NCBI RefSeq assembly: GCF_004118285.1
Contig: NZ_SDHY01000004.1
Location: forward strand, 124,001-188,000
Length of the DNA: 64,000 nt
Source of the DNA: Aquirufa rosea
Lineage (GTDB): Bacteria; Bacteroidota; Bacteroidia; Cytophagales; Spirosomataceae
Direction of reading: 5' to 3'
Positions 1 to 7,578 of this stretch are shown here, one piece after another. Each line of letters opens with the position of its first letter. The first letter of the stretch is position 1. Below the pieces are notes generated by a model. The model was given only the letters and a program-made list of their open reading frames with translations. It was not told where the DNA came from and ran no database searches. A program made the translations under genes and the position numbers.

Positions 1-171
1 GAATGCCGTTCCTTGGAGGACAGTTTTGTCACAGCTACCCTTGTGCCTGAAAAACTTACCTTGGCCGGAGGTCACCGCTATATAAAAGCTCGTCGGCCCG
101 ACTTATACAAAAATATTCTAAGTCAAGATCATCATCCTGAGCAGAAAGTGGTTTGGTTGGATAAAAAGTAA
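1..171 (+). CDS. C-terminal fragment of a probable carbon-nitrogen hydrolase
   Basis: An open frame runs from the first base to a TAA at 169-171, giving 56 residues that end in VVWLDKK. The stretch HRYIKARRPDLYKNIL resembles the C-terminus of nitrilase/omega-amidase-type hydrolases, where an (A/R)RPxLY motif is common near the end. The catalytic Glu-Lys-Cys residues would lie upstream of the window, so the family call rests on this tail alone. The gene is cut by the window edge, not visibly broken. It is followed by a 190 bp AT-rich gap and then a secreted protein on the same strand. Tentative. Confidence 0.35.
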   Translation, partial: ECRSLEDSFVTATLVPEKLTLAGGHRYIKARRPDLYKNILSQDHHPEQKVVWLDKK

Positions 172-364
172 AATTTGTCAATTCAATATATCCATCAGCA
201 CCATGATTGATTTTACCATCAACTCAAAGATGCGTACTCCTTATTTCCATTAGTTTCAATTTGATAAACCTTCTTGTGTTTATTAAAGATTTTATATAAA
301 TAATTTTAAAAGATTCGGATTATTTGCACTTTTGTCCCTAGCTAATCAAAAAACCCTTTACAAA

Positions 365-907
365 ATGAAAAATGTCTACGCTTTCCTATTTGTTTCTTTG
401 TTGTGCTTAAGCTTCCAAGTTTCAGCACAATATAAGTCCATCAACTTAACTGCCGCTACGGATACCACCTACCTAGGTGATAATGGCTCTAAATCCAGAA
501 CTACTCGCTTACTTTCATTTGAATACGATACTAGCATGGATGCAGCATTTGCCCAAGTTTCCATGGATGTTCATCACATTAATCCTTTTGACTTACCTGA
601 AATCATTGTTAATGGGAAATCAGTTCCTGCCAACATTTATTTCCCCTCAATGGCCACAAATACTAAATTTTACTTTTTCAAAGTAAAAGGTCTCACTGAC
701 CTAGTGGTAAATTCCCCAGTGGGCAATAACAACGCCAAACTCAGTTTTATTTTATCTGCCAAAGATATTTTACCTGGCAAAAATATAGTGAGAATTACCA
801 TTGGTAACCGAGCTATTGAAAACTTAGATGATTTCGCTATCACCAATCCTAAAGTAGAGCTGAGAAGCAAAGCCAGCTCCGACTCGTATTCTGATTACTC
901 CAAATAA
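365..907 (+). CDS. Small secreted protein of unknown function
   Basis: This is a 180-residue protein when started at the ATG at 365, which is followed directly by a classical signal peptide (MKNVYAFLFVSLLCLSFQVSAQ). The frame also opens 11 codons earlier at a TTG, but that places residues before the signal peptide and is less likely. The mature part is rich in beta-prone segments, with NGKSVPANIYFP and a late PGKNIVRITIGNRA segment, like a carbohydrate-binding or concanavalin-like beta-sandwich, but I do not recognise the family. It lies 47 bp upstream of a secreted esterase-like protein on the same strand, so the two may be co-transcribed. It is probably periplasmic or surface-exposed. Confidence 0.6.
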   Translation: MKNVYAFLFVSLLCLSFQVSAQYKSINLTAATDTTYLGDNGSKSRTTRLLSFEYDTSMDAAFAQVSMDVHHINPFDLPEIIVNGKSVPANIYFPSMATNTKFYFFKVKGLTDLVVNSPVGNNNAKLSFILSAKDILPGKNIVRITIGNRAIENLDDFAITNPKVELRSKASSDSYSDYSK

Positions 908-954
908 ATAATGGATTTTTCTAGATAATTTTAGATTGAATTGAATAAGACATC

Positions 955-1884
955 ATGCAAAAGTTTTTCAAATTTTTGATGCTGGTAGCCTTTCAGACCT
1001 TTGCTTGGAATAGCATCGCTCAAGATGGAACCATTTATCCGTTGGATGCTCCTAAAGAGCCCAATGCGATTCCATTAGGAACTGGATCTGTAAAGGACCA
1101 ACCCGCTCCAGAAACCTGGTTCCGCCAATGGGGAGATCCTATGGCACGTAACATTTCCCAAGCGACTCTTACGCCATTCTTACCCGAAAAAGGTAAAGCC
1201 ACAGGTGCAGCAGTTATCGTAGCCCCAGGTGGGGGATTTCGCTGGCTCTCCATGGGCAATGAAGGCTGGGAAGTAGCCGAAGCTCTAGCCAAAAAAGGAA
1301 TAGCGGCTTTCGTACTCAAATACCGTTTATTCCCAACCGCTGAATCCTTGGAAGATTTCAAAGCCTGGATGAACCGTCCTCGTCCAGCTCCTGCCAAAAC
1401 GGATGATCCCTCAAAACCTGCTACTCCTCCTAGTCCTTTCCAAATGGATCTGTCCAACCAATTAGCAGATGCCGAGGCCGCCTATGCCATGATCCTAAAA
1501 AATGCGCAAGCATGGGGAGTAGATACGCAGCGCATTGGAATGATTGGATTTTCTGCCGGAGCGGGTTTAACCATGCATGCAACTTTGAATTCAAAGACCA
1601 TGAAATTAGCGTTTATTGGCCCTATTTACGGAGGAATGGGACCCGTAAAGGTTCCTGAAAATGCTCCTCCTATGTTTAATGTCATTGCCAGCGATGATTT
1701 TTTATTTAATTCCCAGTTTGGTATCATTGAATCTTGGTTCAAGGCAGGTAGACCTGTAGAATTTCATTTGTACCAAAATGGTGGACATGGCTTTGGTTTA
1801 GGTAATCCAAATCGGACGAGCAATAAATGGTTTGATGCCTTTATGCACTGGTTAAATGTAAATAAATTTCTTGTAAGCAAATAA
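955..1884 (+). CDS. Secreted alpha/beta hydrolase (esterase/acetyl-xylan-esterase-like)
   Basis: This is a 309-residue protein with a signal peptide ending near residue 22 (NSIAQ). It shows the alpha/beta-hydrolase signatures: an oxyanion-hole strand VIVAPGGGF (about 87-95), the nucleophile elbow GFSAGA with Ser near residue 200, an acidic residue in ASDD (about 247) and a catalytic His in NGGHGFG (about 279). This architecture is typical of secreted carbohydrate esterases (BD-FAE/Axe-like) in Bacteroidota, which remove acyl groups from plant or algal polysaccharides. Substrate cannot be read from the sequence. A strong hairpin at 1915-1946 ends the transcript. Confidence 0.8.
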   Translation: MQKFFKFLMLVAFQTFAWNSIAQDGTIYPLDAPKEPNAIPLGTGSVKDQPAPETWFRQWGDPMARNISQATLTPFLPEKGKATGAAVIVAPGGGFRWLSMGNEGWEVAEALAKKGIAAFVLKYRLFPTAESLEDFKAWMNRPRPAPAKTDDPSKPATPPSPFQMDLSNQLADAEAAYAMILKNAQAWGVDTQRIGMIGFSAGAGLTMHATLNSKTMKLAFIGPIYGGMGPVKVPENAPPMFNVIASDDFLFNSQFGIIESWFKAGRPVEFHLYQNGGHGFGLGNPNRTSNKWFDAFMHWLNVNKFLVSK

Positions 1885-1914
1885 TCCACTCCCAAAATTT
1901 ACAAGTTACCCTAA

Positions 1915-1946
1915 AAAGAAAGAGGTCCCATGGGCCTCTTTCTTTT
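1915..1946. terminator. Bidirectional intrinsic terminator
   Basis: An almost perfect inverted repeat (AAAGAAAGAGG ... CCTCTTTCTTT) with a short CCCATGGG-containing apex carries A-rich and T-rich flanks on both sides. It lies 31 bp after the hydrolase stop codon and marks the last backbone-like feature before the variable island. Confidence 0.8.
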
Positions 1947-2109
1947 GCATTAAATTCCTGCCAATTTTTCCTGTAAGCTCGTTCAAATTTTTCCCTAAGA
2001 ATGAAAGAAAATGAATTGATTTGTTGACATAAACAACTAAGAGAACAAACAATAAGCTAAATTTAAACACATTCTATTCCCAAGTGTGACTTGACTAAAT
2101 ATTCTAAAT

Positions 2110-2865
2110 TCACTTAAATAAGTCAATCGTATAATCCAGCAATTTGCTATCCCCAACCTTTCCATGACCTGGAACTACCCATTTCACTTGAGGAAATGCG
2201 TTTTTTACCTGTTCGACTGTCGAAGACCATTGATTCACATTAGCATCACCCAAATAACCTTTGGTTGCATTCATTTCCTTGATTAGACATCCCCCAAAAA
2301 GAATGCGGTCTTTGCTAAAATATCCCACCACATTATCTTGGGTGTGTCCCTCACCAAAGAATTTTACTAGAACTTTTTCTTTCCCCAAAGCCAAGGTTAT
2401 TGAATCCTTAAACCCATATTGAGGAATCGCATATCCATTTTGCTTGGCCAATTCCAATGTCTTGAAATTTGCCCAAGAAGGGATATTTTGTTGGATAAAG
2501 GCATTCAAACCTCCCAAACCATCATCATGAAAATGGGTGGGAATAATGGCTTTGATCTTACATCCCAAGGTTTTGTTTACCCATTGGATTAACTCTTCAG
2601 CGCCTTGGTCATTGGTTGGCGTATCGAATATAATTACTTCATTTTTATCTCGAACAATCAAACCATTGCAAGGAACCAATCCAAAATCATTGGTTGGTAA
2701 ATAGGAAATATGTTGATATGAATTGGGCGCTATTTGATTGATTACCAGGACTTGGGTTCTGTATATTTCTCTAAATGCTTGTTCCTTTGACTGCTGACTA
2801 ATCCCTTGAAAGCACAATAATGGTAAGATAAATAAAAGATGCCATTGATGGAGGAAGATTTTCAT
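2110..2865 (-). CDS. Subclass B1 metallo-beta-lactamase
   Basis: This is a 251-residue secreted protein (signal peptide up to about residue 24). All B1 zinc ligands are present in order: HFHDD (about 110-114, supplying the two His and the Asp), the His in GEGHTQDN (about 172), the Cys in FGGC (about 191) and the His in VPGHG (about 233). The family hydrolyses beta-lactams, including carbapenems, in the periplasm using two zinc ions. The residue after the HxHxD motif is Gly instead of the more frequent Arg/Lys. It is clearly paralogous to a second enzyme at 25626-26381, sharing long blocks such as NATKGYLGDANV/DATKGYLGDANV. Resistance activity is inferred from the family, not shown. Confidence 0.9.
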   Translation of the reverse strand: MKIFLHQWHLLFILPLLCFQGISQQSKEQAFREIYRTQVLVINQIAPNSYQHISYLPTNDFGLVPCNGLIVRDKNEVIIFDTPTNDQGAEELIQWVNKTLGCKIKAIIPTHFHDDGLGGLNAFIQQNIPSWANFKTLELAKQNGYAIPQYGFKDSITLALGKEKVLVKFFGEGHTQDNVVGYFSKDRILFGGCLIKEMNATKGYLGDANVNQWSSTVEQVKNAFPQVKWVVPGHGKVGDSKLLDYTIDLFK

Positions 2866-2966
2866 AGTTTCAGTCTTTTGATCTAACTCATTTTTTTACG
2901 AAAGATGCTCCTCTATCTACCATGAAGGAACACTTAAAAATTTGGAAATCGGAGCCTTAAAATGAT

Positions 2967-3404
2967 TTAATTACCTCTTTTTATGGATAGACCGATTTGT
3001 CCAGCATGATAGGCATTATGAAATAGAATATGTGCAAATAATTTGGCTTTGGAAACAGCTCCAAAAAATGGTGTATCAATTATATCTGACCAACCAGCAT
3101 CTGTGGTAATCTCTATAATTTCTTCCATCATTTTATATCCTTTTTCTACGAGTTTTCTACTTTCCAATAAATCATTGCCTTGCCCAACATCTTGTTGGCC
3201 CATTGTGGTATTTTGAATCTCACTTGGTATATCAAAAAAATACCCAAAAAGTAACATTGTCTCCCCAATATGCCTATATATGAATCCTACACTAGAAGCC
3301 TGATTATTCAATTTTTTAGAAATATTCTCCTCATCAATCAAACTAAATGAAAAACTACAAGAATGAATGTTTTGGGCCAAAAGGTCTTTAAAAATATCTT
3401 TCAT
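2967..3404 (-). CDS. DinB-family (putative metal-dependent four-helix) protein
   Basis: This is a 145-residue protein when started at the ATG at 3404 (MKDIFKDLL); an in-frame upstream start adds ten unlikely residues. DinB/YfiT-type features are visible: a His in an early helix (YRHIGETMLL) and the C-terminal HILFHNAYHAGQIG, where HxxxHAGQ supplies the metal-binding histidines. Family members are four-helix bundles, some acting as thiol-S-transferases with bacillithiol-like cofactors; the specific reaction is unknown. It stands alone between the metallo-beta-lactamase and a degenerate repeat copy at 3486-3545, as expected for a single-gene module. Confidence 0.8.
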   Translation of the reverse strand: MKDIFKDLLAQNIHSCSFSFSLIDEENISKKLNNQASSVGFIYRHIGETMLLFGYFFDIPSEIQNTTMGQQDVGQGNDLLESRKLVEKGYKMMEEIIEITTDAGWSDIIDTPFFGAVSKAKLFAHILFHNAYHAGQIGLSIKRGN

Positions 3405-3485
3405 AACTATTATACAACTGGAGTTTACTTTCAATGCGGAGAAAAAATGTTACATGAAACAATTATATTCCTATGGCCTTTATTA

Positions 3486-3545
3486 ATCCCCTTTAATTCG
3501 AAAGAAGCTTAAATGATAAGAAAATTGAATATTTCACTGCAAATA
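3486..3545 (+). repeat. Degenerate copy of the island repeat tail
   Basis: The segment TCCCCTTTAATTCGAAAGAAGC followed by AAATGAT, AAATTGA and a GCAAA end follows the order of the type-A repeat tail (CTCCCCTT, GACGAAAGATGCAGC, ATGCGATG, GGAAATTAA, TTTGCAGG). It lies between the DinB and HxlR modules, where a repeat would be expected. Divergence is high and no hairpin precedes it, so this is a weak call. Confidence 0.35.
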
Positions 3546-3560
3546 AATAAAATCAGCTAT

Positions 3561-3917
3561 TTAAATCTGATCACAATAACCTTTCATGTCGATTTTCATA
3601 TTTTGTCTTCCCCATTTATACATACTGTCAATAATGGGTAATATCGTTTTTCCATATTCCGTTAAATTATATTCAACTCTTGGCGGAATTTCCGGGAATA
3701 TTATCCTTTCAATTATCCCATCTGATTCTAATTCTCTTAGCTGATTGGTTAGCGTCTGTTTACTTATTTCGGATATATTTTTTAATAAAATACTATAACG
3801 ATTTCTGTCGGTTCTAATCATATGAATAATACTGGGTTTCCATTTACCACCAATAATATTCATACAAAATACTACGGGACAATTACCCGGTGTAAACTCT
3901 TTTGTTTTCCTCACCAT
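3561..3917 (-). CDS. HxlR-family winged-helix transcriptional regulator
   Basis: This is a 118-residue protein, normal for the family. It begins with the characteristic Cys-containing segment (NCPVVFCMNIIGGKWKPSII) followed by a winged helix (LLKNISEISKQTLTNQLRELESDGII) and the PRVEYNLTEYGKTILPII wing typical of HxlR proteins. Members often sense electrophiles or oxidants through a cysteine and repress an adjacent divergent gene. Here the divergent neighbour is the small barrel protein at 4028, and a dyad sits in the shared promoter region (3948-3968). Repression of itself and the neighbour is inferred. Confidence 0.9.
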   Translation of the reverse strand: MVRKTKEFTPGNCPVVFCMNIIGGKWKPSIIHMIRTDRNRYSILLKNISEISKQTLTNQLRELESDGIIERIIFPEIPPRVEYNLTEYGKTILPIIDSMYKWGRQNMKIDMKGYCDQI

Positions 3918-3947
3918 TGTATTTTCATTAGTCTAAAATTATAGCCT

Positions 3948-3968
3948 ATACACAAAAATATAGTGTAT
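3948..3968. promoter_or_regulatory. Dyad in the HxlR/barrel intergenic region (candidate operator)
   Basis: ATACAC (3948-3953) and GTGTAT (3963-3968) form a perfect 6 bp inverted repeat with a 9 bp spacer. On the minus strand the spacer contains TATTTTTG, a match to the Bacteroidota -7 box TAnnTTTG, so a bound regulator would cover the hxlR promoter. This fits autorepression by the HxlR protein. Confidence 0.45.
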
Positions 3969-4027
3969 TTAATTTATTTAGTTAAAGGTAATAAGTTTGA
4001 CTAATTATAAATTAAAACTATTAAAAA

Positions 4028-4294
4028 ATGAACAGAATAGCCGTATTAATTACCATGCACTTTGATAACTCAAAAGGTAACTTTGAAGAGTTAAGACAAA
4101 AAGAAATGGCCCACATTATGAATTGGAAAGAAAACGAACTTCTAGATGGTTTTTTCATTAAATCAGATAAAGATGGTGCTATGATTATCTTCAAGAATAT
4201 ACCATTACAAGATGTGGTAAAAAAAGTTGAAGCGTTACCTTTTTACCCATATATGCAAGAGGTCCGGTATTTAAATTTTGATAAAATATTCTAA
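4028..4294 (+). CDS. Small dimeric alpha-beta barrel protein (YciI/muconolactone-isomerase-like)
   Basis: This 88-residue protein has the one-domain ferredoxin-like pattern of stress-associated dimeric barrels: an N-terminal strand (RIAVLITMHF), a helix (FEELRQKEMAHIMNWKENE), then GFFIKSDKDGAMIIFK, and LPFYPYMQEVRYLNFD at the end. It is divergent from the hxlR gene and probably its target, an arrangement often seen for electrophile-response genes. A TAAGTTTG element about 25 bp before the ATG fits a -7 box. Reaction unknown. Confidence 0.65.
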   Translation: MNRIAVLITMHFDNSKGNFEELRQKEMAHIMNWKENELLDGFFIKSDKDGAMIIFKNIPLQDVVKKVEALPFYPYMQEVRYLNFDKIF

Positions 4295-4390
4295 GATTTC
4301 CCTGAAAAATTAGGCATCCATCTGAAACATTGACTTTTCTTATTGGCTGTATCTAGAGTACATTCCATGAACTTATAAAACAAATTGATA

Positions 4391-4530
4391 AAAAGGGTAA
4401 GACTTTACAACTCTAACACTTTTAATTTCCATTTGCTCCCCTTACAGTCGAAAGCTGCAGCTATAATATGAACATTGAATAGGAAACAACCTGAAAATGG
4501 CAAGCTTGACATTATGTTAATTTTATTGCT
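4391..4530 (+). repeat. Island repeat copy 1 (type A tail)
   Basis: A degraded hairpin (AAAAGGGTAAGA ... CTCTAACACTTTT) is followed by GCTCCCCTTACAGTC, GAAAGCTGCAGC and TATAATATG, in the same order and orientation as copies at 18.3, 24.6, 25.5 and 26.4 kb. The last part (4505-4530) is diverged. It separates the hxlR/barrel module from the membrane-protein module. Confidence 0.7.
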
Positions 4531-4564
4531 TCAGCAAACAGATTTTTACTTTAATAATCATTGA

Positions 4565-4903
4565 TTAAGTCTTATCATTCCTAAAAATATTCTTGTCCCA
4601 GTTTCGAAATTCATAATACTTACCTTTAGGTTCACCTGTCCAGCCATTAATTCCTTTTTTCTTTGGTAGATAATATCCGTGAATATATAATAAGGGGATG
4701 ATACATAATGAAAGTAGTATCATTGCGGTTGTTCTGCCAAAATATACAGAGACGAGGCAGATCACTAATATTGTCAACATATACTTCCCAACTCTACGAA
4801 TTTTTGGTGTTCGTTCTTCAAAATGACCCATTAGTATATTTCCCAAAGTATAGATGATGCTCACAATTGCAACTTCAAACCACAATGATTCTGTTACCTC
4901 CAT
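4565..4903 (-). CDS. Small membrane protein of unknown function
   Basis: This 112-residue protein has three hydrophobic segments (about 9-24, 41-57 and 60-76) and a charged C-terminal tail (PKKKGINGWTGEPKG ... NIFRNDKT). I do not recognise the family. It is the only gene between repeat copies 1 and 2, and its ATG lies 28 bp from the recombinase-remnant edge of copy 2, so its promoter must lie within or right beside the repeat. Confidence 0.6.
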   Translation of the reverse strand: MEVTESLWFEVAIVSIIYTLGNILMGHFEERTPKIRRVGKYMLTILVICLVSVYFGRTTAMILLSLCIIPLLYIHGYYLPKKKGINGWTGEPKGKYYEFRNWDKNIFRNDKT

Positions 4904-4930
4904 GGTATCATGTTTTTATTAAAAATAATA

Positions 4931-5084
4931 CAAAATATGCAACTACCCTAAACAACTGAAAGACAACAAAAAAAAGGCGACATTTCTGTCGCCTTGTACA
5001 GTTTTGCTCCCTTATTAATAAGTGGAATGTTGTAGCCGTTTTCTCTATTTAAATCCATCAAACAACACTTTATGTAATTTGGAG
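4931..5084 (+). repeat. Island repeat copy 2 (type B tail, with recombinase-end remnant)
   Basis: The copy begins with AATATGCAACTACCCTAAAC followed by an in-frame stop, matching the recombinase-like 3' ends at 26.40 and 28.88 kb. A perfect terminator hairpin follows (AGGCGACA-TTTC-TGTCGCCT, preceded by an A8 run), then TTTTGCTCCCTTATTA and GTGGAATGTTGTAGCC. The distal end has ACTTTATGTAATTTGGAG, the equivalent of ACTTCGTGTAAATTTGCAG in other copies. Confidence 0.8.
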
Positions 5085-5093
5085 AACGTTCCC

Positions 5094-5909
5094 TTAAAGA
5101 TTGTAACTTTTTCTAACTATCAAAAAGTATAGCTTATCAGAAAGCAATTTTCTTAGCACCAATAGCATAGGGCCAGGTTTACCCACAGCATATCTCATTT
5201 GATTAGAATTGTCCGTTGCGGATTTGAAAATCATCTTTGCTACAACTTCTGGACCTTCAGCATCTTTCATTACTTTTTCAGCAGCCTCATTAAACTTTTG
5301 AATAAACCCGTCATACTCGTTTGTGTCAGTTGGTTTAATAAATTGTCGACTTCTACCATAAAAATCAGTGACAATTGGACCTGGCTCAATGAGTTTCATT
5401 TTTATATTAAATTGACTTAACTCATAATGTAACGACTCTGTAAAACCTTCCACCGCAAATTTAGTAGCGTGATAAATGCTATATAATGGGAATGTGATTT
5501 TACCCCCCATACTCGAAATTTGAATAATCATTCCTCCACCATTTGGTCTCATATGCTTTATCGCTTCTCTTGTCACACGCATCAACCCAAAAACATTCGT
5601 GTTAAATTGTTTTTCAATTATTTCATCTGACATTGATTCAAATGCACCATCAACACCGTAACCTGCGTTATTAACTACTACATCTATTTTGCCAAAATCC
5701 TTTTGTGCTTGTAATATTGTTTGCTTAATACTTTCAAGATTAGCAACGTCAAGAGAATACTTTTTTACATTTGGCAACTTGTTGAAATCTAATTCATTTT
5801 CAGGGTTTCTTTGAGTTGCGATAACGTTCCAACCCATTTTAGCAAACTCGAAAACAGTTGCTTTACCTATTCCACTAGATGTTCCAGTTATCAATACGGT
5901 CTTTTTCAT
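5094..5909 (-). CDS. Short-chain dehydrogenase/reductase
   Basis: This is a 271-residue classical SDR. It has the Rossmann motif TGTSSGIG (8-15), NNAGYG after strand 4, the catalytic Ser in ISSMGG and the YxxxK motif in YHATK, followed by EPGPI. The family oxidises or reduces alcohols/carbonyls with NAD(P)(H); the substrate is unknown. It is divergent from a MerR-type gene, with a dyad between them (5965-5980), a frequent arrangement for aldehyde- or electrophile-inducible reductases. Together they form one module between repeats 2 and 3. Confidence 0.9.
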   Translation of the reverse strand: MKKTVLITGTSSGIGKATVFEFAKMGWNVIATQRNPENELDFNKLPNVKKYSLDVANLESIKQTILQAQKDFGKIDVVVNNAGYGVDGAFESMSDEIIEKQFNTNVFGLMRVTREAIKHMRPNGGGMIIQISSMGGKITFPLYSIYHATKFAVEGFTESLHYELSQFNIKMKLIEPGPIVTDFYGRSRQFIKPTDTNEYDGFIQKFNEAAEKVMKDAEGPEVVAKMIFKSATDNSNQMRYAVGKPGPMLLVLRKLLSDKLYFLIVRKSYNL

Positions 5910-5964
5910 ATTTCTATTGTTTTATTTTGAACAAAACTATTGCGTTATTTTAAAACCTACAACA

Positions 5965-5980
5965 ATAGAGTATGGTCTAT
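5965..5980. promoter_or_regulatory. Candidate MerR operator
   Basis: ATAGA-N6-TCTAT forms a perfect dyad between the divergent SDR and merR starts. MerR proteins bind dyads placed in the spacer of the target promoter. The position fits control of one or both genes, but no promoter boxes are convincing here. Confidence 0.4.
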
Positions 5981-6017
5981 AGTTGATATTTATTTTTCTA
6001 TCCATTATATTTACCTT

Positions 6018-6380
6018 ATGTTAATAAATGAGCTATCCAAAAAAACTGGGCTTTCGACACATACGATCCGCTTCTATGAAAAGTCGGGGTTAATTGAGGG
6101 AAAACAAAACAAAGCGGTTAAATCGAATAATTACTTTCATTACGACGAAGTAACCGTTGAAAAGTTAGAGTTCATTAGCGATGCTAAATCGGTGGGATTT
6201 ACCATCAGGGAAATAGGTCAAATGATTGATGCTTGGTATAACCAAAAATATACCAAGGAACAAAAACTAGAAATTCTTGATGATAAGCTGATTTCTTTAG
6301 AGCAAAAAATGAAAGAGATAAAGGAAATGAAAAAGCAAATCATTGAATTTAAAGATGACGTCCTAAATGATAGGTGCTAG
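6018..6380 (+). CDS. MerR-family transcriptional regulator
   Basis: This 120-residue protein starts at the ATG at 6018; a longer in-frame start at 5940 adds 26 residues that do not belong to the family. The winged-helix region is clear (LSKKTGLSTHTIRFYEKSGLI), followed by the second helix pair (VEKLEFISDAKSVGFTIREIGQMI) and a C-terminal dimerisation coiled coil rich in K/E. There is a single Cys at the extreme C-terminus, as in small aldehyde/oxidant-sensing members. The likely target is the divergent SDR. Confidence 0.9.
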   Translation: MLINELSKKTGLSTHTIRFYEKSGLIEGKQNKAVKSNNYFHYDEVTVEKLEFISDAKSVGFTIREIGQMIDAWYNQKYTKEQKLEILDDKLISLEQKMKEIKEMKKQIIEFKDDVLNDRC

Positions 6381-6502
6381 AAATCATCAATATAATATAA
6401 TGAAAATTAAAAAATGCAAACCACTAAACCCACTACTGACCTCGAACCACTTAATCCAACATTTAAACCTTCATTTGATTCGTTAATCCATAATTCTGCT
6501 CA

Positions 6503-6673
6503 ACCTTTTGATTTAGGGTTGTACCTTTTACGAAAAATAAGGATTTAAAAATAGAAAAGTTGCAGCCACAAAAATGTCTCTTTAGAGAAAGATATGACAG
6601 ATTTTAACCAAAAAAAGAGGCCGAAATGACCTTTTTTTGATTTGTGCTCCCCCTTTTGTCGGAAGTTGCAACC
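6503..6673 (+). repeat. Island repeat copy 3 (long form, shared with copy 7)
   Basis: From CCTTTTGATTTAGGG through TTACGAAAAA, GTTGCAGCCACAAAAATG, TCTCTTTAGAGAAAGATATG, a hairpin (AAAAAAAGAGGCC-GAAA-TGACCTTTTTTT) and GCTCCCCCTTTTGTCGGAAG, this copy aligns almost continuously with 24491-24660. The tail after GTTGCAACC is missing; the nucleotidyltransferase stop codon follows at 6679. The 120 bp before it (6381-6502) hold only a dubious 44-codon frame. Confidence 0.8.
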
Positions 6674-6678
6674 AATTA

Positions 6679-7137
6679 TTACAATTTAGACAGATTTTCT
6701 AAATCATTTAAATCCTTAGCTCGACCACTTATTTCCTTGTTTCTTTTCAGGTCATTAATGTGAATTACTTTCATTGGAATTTCTTCAAAAACAGTATCCA
6801 GTGCATTGTTATAAATTTCTTGAAAAGTAAATCCAGAGATTTCTTTTAAAATTTCAATACATACTGGGGGTCTTCCAAAGGTATAAACATTTATAAGAGC
6901 TTGGTGAAGAAAAGACTCTTCAGTCATGTCAAAAAGAGGCATTTGAAATTGTTTAAATGCTTCAGCCAATTTATCATAATTATTTTTCGAAACCTCAACA
7001 AATATATCAAGGTCTCCTGTGGTTCTAGGGAATCCATGATAGATAACAGAATATCCTCCGACTAAGACATAATTGACTTCATTTTTATTCAAAGCCAATA
7101 AAAATTCTTGAAAATCAGAATTAAAAATATTCCCCAT
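6679..7137 (-). CDS. Nucleotidyltransferase-fold protein (MNT/AbiEii-like)
   Basis: This 152-residue protein has the pol-beta nucleotidyltransferase signature GGYSVIYHGFPRTTGDLDIFV, with the GG at 27-28 and metal-binding Asp at 42 and 44. Proteins of this kind act as the NTP-transferase half of toxin-antitoxin or resistance modules. The gene begins 2 bp after the stop of a 65-residue partner (7140-7334), so the pair is translated from one transcript. Which partner is toxin and which antitoxin is not decided by sequence. The pair fills the module between repeats 3 and 4. Confidence 0.8.
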   Translation of the reverse strand: MGNIFNSDFQEFLLALNKNEVNYVLVGGYSVIYHGFPRTTGDLDIFVEVSKNNYDKLAEAFKQFQMPLFDMTEESFLHQALINVYTFGRPPVCIEILKEISGFTFQEIYNNALDTVFEEIPMKVIHINDLKRNKEISGRAKDLNDLENLSKL

Positions 7138-7139
7138 GA

Positions 7140-7334
7140 CTAATTCTTACGCATTGAAAATGCAGTTTTGTCTATTTTGGGAGGATTATCAATAGCATAA
7201 TTAAAAGAAACGCTATTTAAATAGGAGAAAACCTTACTAATTTCCTCTTTACTCAATCCTAAATAATGAGTAACCTCTTCCTTTTGTTTAAAAAGGTTAC
7301 CAGAAGTGCTGTATGTCCTATCTAATTTTGGCAT
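7140..7334 (-). CDS. Small partner protein of the nucleotidyltransferase
   Basis: This 64-residue protein starts at the ATG at 7334. A TTTG-N19-TACATTTG promoter ends only 4 bp before that ATG, so the mRNA would be nearly leaderless, which supports this start over the TTG two codons upstream. The sequence is polar and helical (KQKEEVTHYLGLSKEEISKVFSYLNSV) with no domain I can name. Its position ahead of the nucleotidyltransferase suggests an antitoxin or accessory role. Inference only. Confidence 0.6.
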   Translation of the reverse strand: MPKLDRTYSTSGNLFKQKEEVTHYLGLSKEEISKVFSYLNSVSFNYAIDNPPKIDKTAFSMRKN

Positions 7335-7337
7335 AGT

Positions 7338-7368
7338 CAAATGTACTATGAATTTTTATACCTTCAAA
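7338..7368 (-). promoter_or_regulatory. Promoter of the nucleotidyltransferase pair
   Basis: On the minus strand, TTTG (7365-7368), a 19 bp spacer and TACATTTG (7338-7345) match the Bacteroidota consensus TTTG-N19-TAnnTTTG exactly. The ATG follows 4 bp downstream, predicting a leaderless transcript. Confidence 0.7.
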
Positions 7369-7373
7369 CAAAC

Positions 7374-7578
7374 CAAAAGACAACAAAAAAAGTCACCATC
7401 TCTGATGACTTTCTTGTTTGGCTCCCTTACTAAGAGGAATGTTGCAGCCATCATTAATGATAAAACTATCTAAATTGATTGGAAATCAACTTTTTTGTAA
7501 AGATAATTAATTTAAGTTTCTAATTTTCTCCTCAAATTATTTCAACTTGATAAACTTCGTGTAAAATACAGGAAGTTT
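7374..7578 (+). repeat. Island repeat copy 4 (type B tail)
   Basis: The copy has AAAAGACAACAAAAAAAGTCA, a hairpin (AAGTCACCATC-TCT-GATGACTTT), TTGTTTGGCTCCCTTACTAAG, GAGGAATGTTGCAGCC and then a 130 bp AT-rich tail that aligns with copy 6 at 19.1 kb through ACTATCTAAATTGATTGG, AATTTAAGTTTC, TTTTCTCCTC, ATTATTTCAAC and CTTCGTGTAAAAT. It ends in a short dyad (AAACTTC ... GAAGTTT). It is the last repeat before the sulfatase locus. Confidence 0.85.

Noticed and set aside
6414..6548. A 44-codon frame (ending FDLGLYLLRKIRI) that runs into repeat copy 3.
   Set aside because: The corresponding stretch in repeat copy 7 has stop codons, so the conserved part is not under coding selection.
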